A DNA stretch of 50,903 bases. Origin: a virus. The position numbers and the translations under genes were made by a program. Of the stretch, positions 31,771 through 38,987 are shown one piece after another (the stretch's first letter is position 1; each line of letters opens with the position of its first letter). Below the pieces are notes generated by a model, which saw only the letters and a list, made by a program, of their open reading frames with translations, ran no database searches and was not told the DNA's origin. Where the stretch lies: positions 1 through 50,903 of IMG/VR virus record IMGVR_UViG_3300012920_000002; one strand, given 5' to 3'.

Positions 31771-31944
31771 CTATTGAATCGGTGTCGCATCGACGGCGGC
31801 AGCTCGGCGGGCGTGCTGGTCGGCGATGTCGTTGGCGGCCCGCAATGCGTCGAGGGCATCATGCAGCGCCGCCCATGGTTCCCGGTGGGGGTCGGTGCTC
31901 ATGCGGGGAATGGTGCCCGTCACCGGGGTCGGGGTGGCGTTCAT
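31771..31944 (-). CDS. Small protein, 57 residues
   Basis: A short frame (MNATPTPVTGTIPRM, then WAALHDALDALRAANDIADQ) ending at a TAG. The ATG overlaps the stop of the spanin-like gene (ATGA), matching the coupling in this cluster. The second half is an amphipathic helix. Function unknown. Confidence 0.5.
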   Translation of the reverse strand: MNATPTPVTGTIPRMSTDPHREPWAALHDALDALRAANDIADQHARRAAAVDATPIQ

Positions 31945-32516
31945 GGCTGCAGCCTATCAGCGATGCGCTGCAGCTCGGGAGTCAGTCGGGTGTCAACCGC
32001 CGAGACAAACCCGCTGAGGATCTGCCGCACCTCGGCGAGGCTTCGCTGCATGTCGTCGTGTCCCCTGTTCAGGTCGCCCTGCTGCTCTTCCATCGCGGTC
32101 ACCCGTCTGTCGAGGGCGGTGAGGTGCTCCAGCAGTTCGTCAAAGCGCGGGGTGAGCTGCTCCACCACCCCGGCCGCCCACGCTGCCCGCTTCTCCGCAT
32201 CCGCAGCGGCGGCGCGACGCTCGGCGTCTTCCTGTCGAAGCCGCGCCAGTTCGGCCTGGTCCGCGTCGGTGAGGGCCGGGCGGGCTGCCGCCGGGATCGC
32301 TCGGCTCTGCGTGTGCTCATCGTCATCGAAGGGCGCCGGGGCCTTGCTCGGCAGCCGCACCAGCCCCGCCTTCCACAGCAGGAAGGCGCCACCCGCCAGC
32401 CCGACCGCCACCCATGGCCACGCCTCGAAGGGAATTTGACTGGCGATGGTCTTGACGTCCTGCCCCCATGCAGACAGGGGCAGCAGCAACAGGGCAGTGG
32501 CGACAACGGCGATCAT
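31941..32516 (-). CDS. Membrane-anchored coiled-coil protein, possible inner-membrane spanin
   Basis: A 191-residue protein with a signal-like N-terminus (MIAVVATALLLLPLSAWG), a transmembrane stretch at about 33-50 (WPWVAVGLAGGAFLLWKAG), then a long charged coiled coil (about 82-190). This layout resembles i-spanins that link inner and outer membranes during lysis, and it sits right after the holin candidate, overlapping it by 4 nt. An outer-membrane partner is not identified. Confidence 0.55.
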   Translation of the reverse strand: MIAVVATALLLLPLSAWGQDVKTIASQIPFEAWPWVAVGLAGGAFLLWKAGLVRLPSKAPAPFDDDEHTQSRAIPAAARPALTDADQAELARLRQEDAERRAAAADAEKRAAWAAGVVEQLTPRFDELLEHLTALDRRVTAMEEQQGDLNRGHDDMQRSLAEVRQILSGFVSAVDTRLTPELQRIADRLQP

Positions 32517-32812
32517 CTGGGGGCCTCCACGGGCTCGGGGCGCAATTCAGGGGGGACCGTGAATGGCCCCTCGGGGGGCGCGGGGGGCTTCGATGCGGCG
32601 CCCCGAGCCTCGATCTCCTTGCTCTTCACGCCCCAGTCCTGACCGAAGTAGATCCCGGTCACCCCGAGAACCAACGTCGTCAGGGTGCCGCCGTCGATGA
32701 GCCCAAGCCACAACGACGCGAACGACGCCACCAAGCAGGACATCGACATCACAAAGCGCCGGTAGTCCAGCCGGGCCGTCGGATCCGCGAGCAGGGAAAC
32801 CAACCGGGCCAC
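32513..32812 (-). CDS. Holin-like protein
   Basis: A 99-residue protein with two hydrophobic segments at about 22-38 (MSMSCLVASFASLWLGLI) and 42-56 (GTLTTLVLGVTGIYFG), followed by a polar, Pro-rich tail. Size, topology and neighbours (spanin-like protein, peptidoglycan-binding proteins) support a holin that permeabilises the inner membrane at lysis. Confidence 0.6.
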   Translation of the reverse strand: MARLVSLLADPTARLDYRRFVMSMSCLVASFASLWLGLIDGGTLTTLVLGVTGIYFGQDWGVKSKEIEARGAASKPPAPPEGPFTVPPELRPEPVEAPR

Positions 32813-32815
32813 GGC

Positions 32816-33160
32816 TCAGATCTCCGACCGCTGCTTTGCGCGGGTCCAGGCCCGGGTCAGCCACTCCTCCAGCCGGGGGCCGTCGCGCTTCTCCAGCCGG
32901 TCAGCGACCGACCTCAACACCGGCGACAGCTCGGCCATCCAGTCCCAGGTGATCAGCTCGTCCAGCTCGCTGGCGACGAAGGCGATCGCCTCCTTCTCGG
33001 AGACCTGCATCATGTCCATCATGGTGCGGACGTACTGCACCGCCATCGGCTCCAGGTTCTGCAGGAGCCCAAGGAAGCGCAGGCCGGGGCGCTGCCCCCT
33101 GCTCTGCTGAAAGTCCTCGATGAGCGCGAAGAGGTCAGTGTGAAGGGTCGCGGTGAGCAT
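32816..33160 (-). CDS. Hypothetical protein in lysis cluster, 114 residues
   Basis: A fully helical, acidic protein (FALIEDFQQSRGQRPGLRFL, then SEKEAIAFVASELDELITWD) without membrane segments. It lies between the holin-like and peptidoglycan-binding genes. It might chaperone or regulate lysis, but nothing proves it. Confidence 0.5.
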   Translation of the reverse strand: MLTATLHTDLFALIEDFQQSRGQRPGLRFLGLLQNLEPMAVQYVRTMMDMMQVSEKEAIAFVASELDELITWDWMAELSPVLRSVADRLEKRDGPRLEEWLTRAWTRAKQRSEI

Positions 33161-33162
33161 GG

Positions 33163-34152
33163 TCAGCTCCGGGGTGTCGTCGGCGTGGTCGCCGCGGGGG
33201 TGAGGTCGACCGGGGCACCGAGCCCCAGCCAGTCAGAGTCCCCGACGTGGGGACGGGTGGTCGTGGTGCCCCGGACAGCCCTCCAGGCCAGCAGGGCCCG
33301 GGCGGTCGCGGGGCCAAAGAGTCCGTCCGGCTGCAGTGGGTGCCCGGCGTTCGTCAGCAGGCCCTGCAGGACCGTGACGCGCCGCCCCCGGCAGCCGGGA
33401 CGCAGCAGGGGCCACCAGGCCCCGGGCATGCCCGCCTCCAGCCAGCGGAACAGGTCTGTGCCGGGCCAATGCAGACAGGGGATGCCCTCCCGGGGACGGA
33501 TGGAGAGGTGTCCCTTCCCCAGGCGCAGGAAGTCACCCCAGGCGGCAGCCAGTGGCCCCCAGCAGCCCTCGGACAGCCCCATCGCGTGCATCAGCACCGA
33601 GAGGTTCTGCAGGGAGAGGCCGCCGGCGATCAGCTCCTGCAGGGAGACCTCGCCGTCGACGTCCAGGTCCCGGGCGACGACGATCTGCCCGTCTCGCGCT
33701 CGGAAGACCTCGGCGGCGTCCTCGTCGTAGCCAAAATTGGAGAGCCAGTACCGGTGCAGGCCGTCGCAGATCTGGGCGGCGCCGTTCGTGTTGCCGGCGC
33801 TCTTCCGGTCCGCGTTCACCTTCCCCCGGCTGACTCCGATGCGCAGCTCACCGCCGGCCACCCACAGCGCGACGACCATGTCATCGCCCCGGAGCTGCTG
33901 CTGGCTGCCCGTCGCCGGCTGCAGGCCGACCACCGGGGAGGGCTGCCTGGAGGCCTTCCCATCCCGGTAGACCGCGGAGAACGCCCCCTCGTGGGTCAGG
34001 ACGCTGTCTCCGGCGCTCTCCCAGGTTGGGATCACCCCGGAGAGGCCGGCGAAGAGGGCCTCTCCGTCCTGGGTGGGGAGCGCCTCGGGGTAGCCGAGCA
34101 GGGCAACGTAGCGCGCGAAGTGCTCGGCGCGGAAGGTTCGGCCGAGGGTCAC
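33163..34152 (-). CDS. Peptidoglycan-binding-domain protein, endolysin candidate
   Basis: A 329-residue protein. Residues about 275-312 match a peptidoglycan-binding domain (TVLQGLLTNAGHPLQPDGLF, then GPATARALLAWRAV). The N-terminal two thirds are not a family I recognise, so the catalytic activity is open. The GTG start at 34152 overlaps the upstream stop. It shares the LHRYxW and DLxRWL motifs with the next gene, so the two look like tandem paralogues. Confidence 0.6.
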   Translation of the reverse strand: MTLGRTFRAEHFARYVALLGYPEALPTQDGEALFAGLSGVIPTWESAGDSVLTHEGAFSAVYRDGKASRQPSPVVGLQPATGSQQQLRGDDMVVALWVAGGELRIGVSRGKVNADRKSAGNTNGAAQICDGLHRYWLSNFGYDEDAAEVFRARDGQIVVARDLDVDGEVSLQELIAGGLSLQNLSVLMHAMGLSEGCWGPLAAAWGDFLRLGKGHLSIRPREGIPCLHWPGTDLFRWLEAGMPGAWWPLLRPGCRGRRVTVLQGLLTNAGHPLQPDGLFGPATARALLAWRAVRGTTTTRPHVGDSDWLGLGAPVDLTPAATTPTTPRS

Positions 34153-35132
34153 ATGGCCCTCCAGGAGGCCGGTGCCGCGGCAGGAACGGCCGGCGGCAGG
34201 GCTGGGACAGCGGAGACCCCGGAGAACTGGCGGGCGGCGCGCTCCAGGTAGCGCCACTCCCGGGCGGTCACCGCCGGGACGGGGTTCGGGTCACGCTGGA
34301 AGGCCCTGAGCTGGGAGAGGGCCAGGGTTGTCCGCCAGCCGAAGACGCCGGTCTGCGGCAGCGGGTTCGCCTGGTCCAGCAGCGACAGCAGCTCCTGGGC
34401 ACGCTTGACCCAGGGGGAGCGCGCGCCTGCTCGGAGTTCCGGCCGCCAGGAAGCCAGGTCGCCGTTCCGGTCCTCATCGAGCCAGCGCAGCAGGTCCCCG
34501 CCGGGGAGGACGTGCAACCAGCCCCCTGCCGGGAGCCGTTCCCGGATCAGCCTCCAGGCGGCGTCCGCGTTCGGTCCGTCCGGGCCGCGCTTGTGGTCGA
34601 GGTGCAAGGGCCGGGTGTGGGCGCCCTGGAAGGGGGAGAGGCCCGCCGGGATGACGGCAGAGAGCGTCGGCATCGGCTCCGCGAAGGGGCCGGAGAGGAA
34701 GGGGGCCGCACCTGCGGCGGGGGTGAGCTGCTCACCGTCAGGGATCTGCCGCCAGTCGTAGCGGTGCAGCCCATCTGCCAGCCGGCCGAACTCCCACCGC
34801 AGGGTGCCGGGGTGGCAGTTGACGGCGGCGATGGTGGCGAGGCCCTGGTTCCGCCACGCCATCAGGAGCACACAGCCGCCCTGGCTGCGTCTCAGGGCGA
34901 CCCGATCGCTCAGGTCCGCGTGCACCGTGCCGTCCTGCCAGCCGTAGGCGAGGATCCCGCCGTGGATGTGCAGCCGCCCGGCTCTCCGGCTGCTCCAGAC
35001 CTTCACCCCGTCCAACAGCACCAGGGCCTGCTCCGGGAGGCGTCCCTGGCTGTGGTGAGCGATGAACCGGAGCGCATCGGCAGCGGTCAGGTCGAGCAGC
35101 TCAGGGATCGATGAAGCGGCGGCGGCGGTCAT
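34149..35132 (-). CDS. Paralogue of the peptidoglycan-binding protein
   Basis: A 327-residue protein with the same layout as its downstream neighbour: GLHRYDW near 195, GGDLLRWLDED near 240, and a diverged peptidoglycan-binding-like C-terminus (WVKRAQELLSLLDQANPLPQ, then GVFGWRTTLAL). A GGAG motif precedes the ATG at 35132. One copy may be enzymatic and the other a virion or accessory protein. Confidence 0.5.
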   Translation of the reverse strand: MTAAAASSIPELLDLTAADALRFIAHHSQGRLPEQALVLLDGVKVWSSRRAGRLHIHGGILAYGWQDGTVHADLSDRVALRRSQGGCVLLMAWRNQGLATIAAVNCHPGTLRWEFGRLADGLHRYDWRQIPDGEQLTPAAGAAPFLSGPFAEPMPTLSAVIPAGLSPFQGAHTRPLHLDHKRGPDGPNADAAWRLIRERLPAGGWLHVLPGGDLLRWLDEDRNGDLASWRPELRAGARSPWVKRAQELLSLLDQANPLPQTGVFGWRTTLALSQLRAFQRDPNPVPAVTAREWRYLERAARQFSGVSAVPALPPAVPAAAPASWRAM

Positions 35133-35265
35133 CACAGGCTCCGGGCGTCGGTGAGACGGAGGGTCGGCGGCGGAGAGGTGGGGAGGGCGCACCCCCATTG
35201 AGAAACGCACCCTCCCCCAGCACCCGGGACTCTCCGCCGCCAAGCCGGCCCCAGGCGCCTTTTCA
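35133..35265. other. Gap between fibre and lysis genes
   Basis: A 133-bp gap upstream of the lysis cluster, rich in GGAGGG-type runs. I see no gene and no clear promoter, though a lysis promoter could lie here. Confidence 0.3.
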
Positions 35266-37326
35266 TCAGCCGATGCAGATGATCTCGCAGTTCGCCTCGC
35301 TGGAGAGGACGATCAGCTCGATGGTGTTGGCATCGACGCTGCGGGTGTCCATCTCCAGATCCACACCGGCTGAGTCGTAGACCTTCACCAGGGGGAACGA
35401 CTCTCCGAGGCCGTGAACCACCTGCAGGGGCACACCAGCCACCAGGCTGATGGTCGCGCGGAACTTGCTCGGCTTTGTGTCGACGTCGGACCGCAGGTCA
35501 TCCAGCTCGGTCTGGACCGCAGGGGCCAGCATCGCGCGCTCGACCTGGCCCGCGCTGATCTGGAAGGTGCCGGTCGCAGCGTCGTAGCTGATGCCGGGGC
35601 CTGCGGAGAGCTCGTTGCGGATGTTGGCGCTGGTCAGGGTGTAGGTGCCTGCCGCCGGGTCGTAGGCGCCCAGGCCAGGAGCAGAGAAGCTGTTGCGGAC
35701 CCAACCCTGGTCACCGGAGATCTCGCCGGTGGCCGCGTTGTAGCTGATGCCGGCGCCGCCGGTGAGCTGGGCACGAACATCCCCGCCGGTCAGGGTGTAG
35801 GTGCCGGCGGTCTCATCGTAGATGCCGAGACCGGGCGCGCTGATCTGGCTGCGGACGTCGGCCTGCGAGAGGGTGTAGACGCCGGTGACGGCGTTGTAGG
35901 TGCCGAGCCCACCGATACCCCAGCGGCTGCGGACCCATGCCTCGTCACCGGAGATGGCGCCGGAGGCCGGGTCGTAGCTGATGCCGGTTCCGGCGCCGAA
36001 GAGGCCACGGATGGCGCCAGCATCGCCGGACATCTCGCCGGTCGCAGCGTCGTAGGCGAGCAGGGCACCCGCGCCGATCTGCTGGCGGCTCCAGGCGGTG
36101 TTGCCGGAGATCTCTCCGGTCGCAGAGTCGTAGTCGATGCCAGCGCCGCCGGAGATCTGGGCGCGGACGTCGGCGCTGGTCAGGTTGTAGGCACCGGAGG
36201 CCGCATCGTAGGCACCGAGGCCGGGGGCGCTGAAGAGGCCGCGGATGGCACCAGCGTCACCGGCCATCTCGCCGGAGGCAGCGTCGTAGGTCAGCAGGGA
36301 GCCGGCCGAGACGCGGCCCCGGACCCAGTCCTGATCGACGGAGAAGGCGCCATCGTTGTAGACCGCGCCGGATCCGGCGGAGAACAGCGCCTTGATGTTC
36401 GCGGCGTTGCCGACGATCTCACCGTTGGCGGGGTTGAAGTCCACCAGGTCGCCAGGGGCGGAGAGCTGGTTGCGGACATCGCTGGCGGTCAGGGTGTAGG
36501 TGCCAGCAGCGGCGTCGTAGGTGCCGAGGTCCGGTGCCGAGAACAGCCCCTTGATGGCGGCCTCGTCAGCGGCCATCACGCCGGTGGTGTTGTCGTAGCT
36601 CATCAGCGCGCCGGCGCTGACCTGCTGGCGGGTCCAGGCCGCGTCACCCGAGATGGCGCCGGTGGCAGCGTTGTAGTTGACGCCGTTGGAGCCGGAGAGC
36701 AGCGCGCGGACGTCCGCCTCGGCCACGCCGAAGACGCCGGAAGCATCGTCGTAGGTGGCGATGCCAGAGGCCGAGAACTGCTGCCGGGCATAGGCCACGT
36801 CAAGCGAGAGCGCGCCAGAGGTGGAATTGTAGACGACGCCGTCGACGCCGGAGAGCAGCGCGCGGATCTGGCTGGCGGTCAGATCCGGCCCGTCCACCAG
36901 AAACCAGTCGGTCTCATCGCCGGCAGTGCCACCGTTGTGCATGAAGAACCGGGTCTGGCCGTCCTCGTGGTCGCGCATGACCAGGACGTCGGACATCTGG
37001 TGATCGCCCGGGACGTAGCCCGCGTCACCGACGAAGGCGGCGAGGTTGGCGAAGCCGGCGCCGGCACCATCGCCGTCGACGTGCAGCCGGGTGATCGCCA
37101 GGGCCTCGATGGAGAGCTGGCGGTTCCGGCCGTCCGGGTCGGCGGTGATGGTCAGGTACGCGGAGCTGTTGGGGTGGACAGAGAGGTGACGCTCATCGAC
37201 ATAGGTCTTGGCCTGCCCCCAGGCGGCGGGCATGTTGTCGAGGATGGCGTCCTGAATGTTGCGGATCGAGCCGGCGCTGCCGCGGAACTCGATGCCAGAG
37301 ACGTACTGCTTGTGGCCTGCGGTCAT
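35266..37326 (-). CDS. Tail fibre protein with about 17 tandem repeats
   Basis: A 686-residue virion protein. The first 165 residues hold a head-proximal domain. Residues about 172-610 consist of some seventeen repeats of roughly 26 residues, with the consensus VRxxLSAxxGIxYDAATGEISGD, a beta-strand pattern found in phage fibre shafts. The last 75 residues are a distinct tip domain. It probably forms a trimeric fibre that binds the host. Its gene and the next two form a unit behind the candidate late promoter at 38152. Confidence 0.8.
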   Translation of the reverse strand: MTAGHKQYVSGIEFRGSAGSIRNIQDAILDNMPAAWGQAKTYVDERHLSVHPNSSAYLTITADPDGRNRQLSIEALAITRLHVDGDGAGAGFANLAAFVGDAGYVPGDHQMSDVLVMRDHEDGQTRFFMHNGGTAGDETDWFLVDGPDLTASQIRALLSGVDGVVYNSTSGALSLDVAYARQQFSASGIATYDDASGVFGVAEADVRALLSGSNGVNYNAATGAISGDAAWTRQQVSAGALMSYDNTTGVMAADEAAIKGLFSAPDLGTYDAAAGTYTLTASDVRNQLSAPGDLVDFNPANGEIVGNAANIKALFSAGSGAVYNDGAFSVDQDWVRGRVSAGSLLTYDAASGEMAGDAGAIRGLFSAPGLGAYDAASGAYNLTSADVRAQISGGAGIDYDSATGEISGNTAWSRQQIGAGALLAYDAATGEMSGDAGAIRGLFGAGTGISYDPASGAISGDEAWVRSRWGIGGLGTYNAVTGVYTLSQADVRSQISAPGLGIYDETAGTYTLTGGDVRAQLTGGAGISYNAATGEISGDQGWVRNSFSAPGLGAYDPAAGTYTLTSANIRNELSAGPGISYDAATGTFQISAGQVERAMLAPAVQTELDDLRSDVDTKPSKFRATISLVAGVPLQVVHGLGESFPLVKVYDSAGVDLEMDTRSVDANTIELIVLSSEANCEIICIG

Positions 37327-37378
37327 GGTGGGGTGTTCTCCAGGTGGGTGGCGGCGGAGACGCTGGCTGAGGCCCGCA

Positions 37379-37729
37379 TCAGCGGACCCAGGCCGTCCCG
37401 GTCATGGGGGTAAGGAAGTCGACGTGTGCAACCGTCGAAAGCTGAGGCAGGGTGATCGCGCCCTCAATCAGGGTCTCCGCGCCATCGATCTCAGCGACGA
37501 GCTGGATGATGGGGATGCGCCCCAGGTTGTGGGTGATCTCGATGTGGGTGACGTTGACGAAGCCGAAGCTCAGGATGCCGCCCAAGGACACAGCGGGGTT
37601 CTCGACGGTGTTGATTTCGAGGTCATCACGGATCGTGACGGTGTCCCCATTCTGCTCGGTGATCACCAGGGCCGGGTTGATGCCCTGCACCCGGATGACC
37701 GGCAGCCCCTGCCGGATGGTCTCAGCCAC
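37379..37729 (-). CDS. Small tail or fibre-associated protein, 116 residues
   Basis: A beta-rich protein (TVTIRDDLEINTVENPAVSL, then VTHIEITHNLGRIPIIQLVA). The segment THNLGRIPIIQLV resembles the HGLG..P.VQV motif in the fibre tip domain, suggesting a related fold. The GTG start overlaps the upstream gene by 8 nt. Confidence 0.55.
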   Translation of the reverse strand: MAETIRQGLPVIRVQGINPALVITEQNGDTVTIRDDLEINTVENPAVSLGGILSFGFVNVTHIEITHNLGRIPIIQLVAEIDGAETLIEGAITLPQLSTVAHVDFLTPMTGTAWVR

Positions 37730-38120
37730 GGGTCACCCCAAGGTCCGCGATCGCGCGCCCCTGAATCAGCCGGTAGGGCTCGGTCCAGGAGGCTCCAGCA
37801 GGGGGATAGAGCAGGACGTCATAGAAGCCCCCGCGCGGCGGCAGGCGCTGGGCGGCGACCCGGGTGACCAGGAAGACGACATCACCGGTCGCAGACAGGG
37901 TGACCGTCCCGTCACCGTCGTTGCCAGTCTCCCCGGAGCCGATGTCGATCAGCGGGGGGAGGGCCTCTCGACCAGGTCGGGGTGCCTCGCCTCGGATCTG
38001 CATCCGCGCTGTCCACCCCGTCAGATCAACGGCAACACCCTCGGCGTTCTCCCACCGAAACGGGAGCCGGTTCCCGGCGTTCTGTTGCAGTCGAATGTGA
38101 CGGGTCGGGGTGGACGGCAT
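37722..38120 (-). CDS. Small tail protein (BppU-like fold possible)
   Basis: A 132-residue beta-rich protein: NAGNRLPFRWENAEGVAVDL then TGWTARMQIRGEA matches the pattern g.t..f.w.d..G.p.dLtGwtarmqiR found in small phage baseplate or tail proteins. It is the first gene behind the candidate late promoter region at 38152-38213, with fibre genes downstream. Confidence 0.65.
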   Translation of the reverse strand: MPSTPTRHIRLQQNAGNRLPFRWENAEGVAVDLTGWTARMQIRGEAPRPGREALPPLIDIGSGETGNDGDGTVTLSATGDVVFLVTRVAAQRLPPRGGFYDVLLYPPAGASWTEPYRLIQGRAIADLGVTRG

Positions 38121-38151
38121 GGGCGGCGGCGGTCTCCTGCAGGACTCATCC

Positions 38152-38213
38152 GAGGAGATAGGCGACCGTTCTGAGGGCCCTGGCCTCCTGGGGCCTGCTG
38201 GGGTCCGCTGGGG
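38152..38213 (-). promoter_or_regulatory. Candidate late promoter region, copy 2
   Basis: Contains GAGGAGATAGGCG (38152-38164) and three CTGGGG at 38188, 38198 and 38208, the same elements as at 2001-2072. The spacing between the two parts is 24 bp here and 34 bp there, a difference of one helical turn. A palindrome with the GTAA core follows at 38238. Confidence 0.5.
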
Positions 38214-38237
38214 CGCGCTCGCGGCAGGGCACAGACG

Positions 38238-38265
38238 ACGGTCCGGGTAAGATTGACCGGACCGT
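38238..38265. repeat. 28-bp palindromic element, variant core (left of cargo genes)
   Basis: Arms ACGGTCCGG and CCGGACCGT flank the core GTAAGATTGA, identical to the copy at 5402. It is preceded by CAGACG. It lies between divergent genes at 38120 and 38288. Confidence 0.95.
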
Positions 38266-38287
38266 TTACCCCCACCCGGAGACCACC

Positions 38288-38449
38288 ATGACCCCCGAAG
38301 AAGAAAAGCGCCTTGCCGAGCTGGAGGAGCGCGTGGAGCAGCAGGACAAGCGGATCAAGAACCTGGAGGCCCACATTGAGGCTCTGATCAAAACGCTGCA
38401 CAACGCGCCCAAGATGATCGAAGATGCCTTCAAGGGTGGGCCCTTCTGA
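38288..38449 (+). CDS. Small coiled-coil protein, 53 residues (cargo gene)
   Basis: A short frame on the opposite strand to the tail genes, with the recurrent CCCGGAGACCACC leader before its ATG. The protein is an almost continuous coiled coil (KRLAELEERVEQQDKRIKNL), similar in style to SlyX-like short coiled coils but not assigned. It is flanked by palindromes at 38238 and 38460. Confidence 0.6.
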   Translation: MTPEEEKRLAELEERVEQQDKRIKNLEAHIEALIKTLHNAPKMIEDAFKGGPF

Positions 38450-38459
38450 GGGTTCCACG

Positions 38460-38487
38460 ACGGTCCGGCGGAATTCCGCCGGACCGT
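38460..38487. repeat. 28-bp palindromic element, exact copy (after coiled-coil gene)
   Basis: Exact copy beginning 11 bp after the stop of the 53-residue gene. Followed by CGTCTG, the reverse complement of the usual 5' flank. Confidence 0.97.
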
Positions 38488-38539
38488 CGTCTGTGCCCAG
38501 CTCGCCACCCCCACCACAATGCGAGCGGCTATGCTCGGG

Positions 38540-38567
38540 ACGCTCCGGGCAACATTACCCGGACCGT
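38540..38567. repeat. 28-bp palindromic element, degenerate copy
   Basis: ACGCTCCGG and CCGGACCGT flank the core GCAACATTAC; one arm base is changed. It lies 9 bp before the start of the lipoprotein gene. Confidence 0.8.
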
Positions 38568-38576
38568 GGAGGCAGG

Positions 38577-38987
38577 ATGTTGTGGCTGATGATGGCGTGC
38601 TCTGGGGGCGAGGTTGACGACTCCGGTGAGGATGAAGTCGCCTGCGAGGCCCTCGATACCATCGCCGTCGCAGCCTACGAGATCGACGACGACGGCACCA
38701 TCTGGCTCGATGGCACCGGCTCCACGGCCTGCGATGAGGCCCTGTACTCCTGGTGGGAGGTCACCCACTACGAGGCATCGGTGGGCGGGGTGCAGCCGGA
38801 CCCAGCGACGGCGGACTACTACGTGAATGTCAGCGAGGAGGCCATCTACACCGAGTTTGATGCGGCGACATGGGCTGGCGAAGACGTCCGGGTGATGCTC
38901 TCGATCTGCACAGAGCCCCGGCAGGGGTCCTGCTATGGCGCGGAGCGGCTGGGCTTCGACTACGTGGAATTCACCGTCCCGGAGTGA
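38577..38987 (+). CDS. Predicted lipoprotein (cargo gene)
   Basis: A 136-residue protein starting MLWLMMACSGGEVDD, a very short lipoprotein-like signal with cysteine at 8, followed by an acidic linker and a PKD/Ig-like beta segment (DGTIWLDGTGSTACDEALYS). Such brief signals with acidic linkers are common in deltaproteobacterial lipoproteins as I recall. Lying on the plus strand among minus-strand tail genes, it is a likely moron expressed from the prophage. It ends directly at the convergent tail gene stop. Confidence 0.65.
   Translation: MLWLMMACSGGEVDDSGEDEVACEALDTIAVAAYEIDDDGTIWLDGTGSTACDEALYSWWEVTHYEASVGGVQPDPATADYYVNVSEEAIYTEFDAATWAGEDVRVMLSICTEPRQGSCYGAERLGFDYVEFTVPE

Noticed and set aside
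31638-31862. Minus-strand frame of 74 codons
   Set aside because: It overlaps the better supported 57-residue and 116-residue genes in another frame and has no Shine-Dalgarno.
2111-38567. CRISPR array or intrinsic terminators
   Set aside because: The palindromes are scattered, not regularly spaced with spacers, and no T-run follows any of them.
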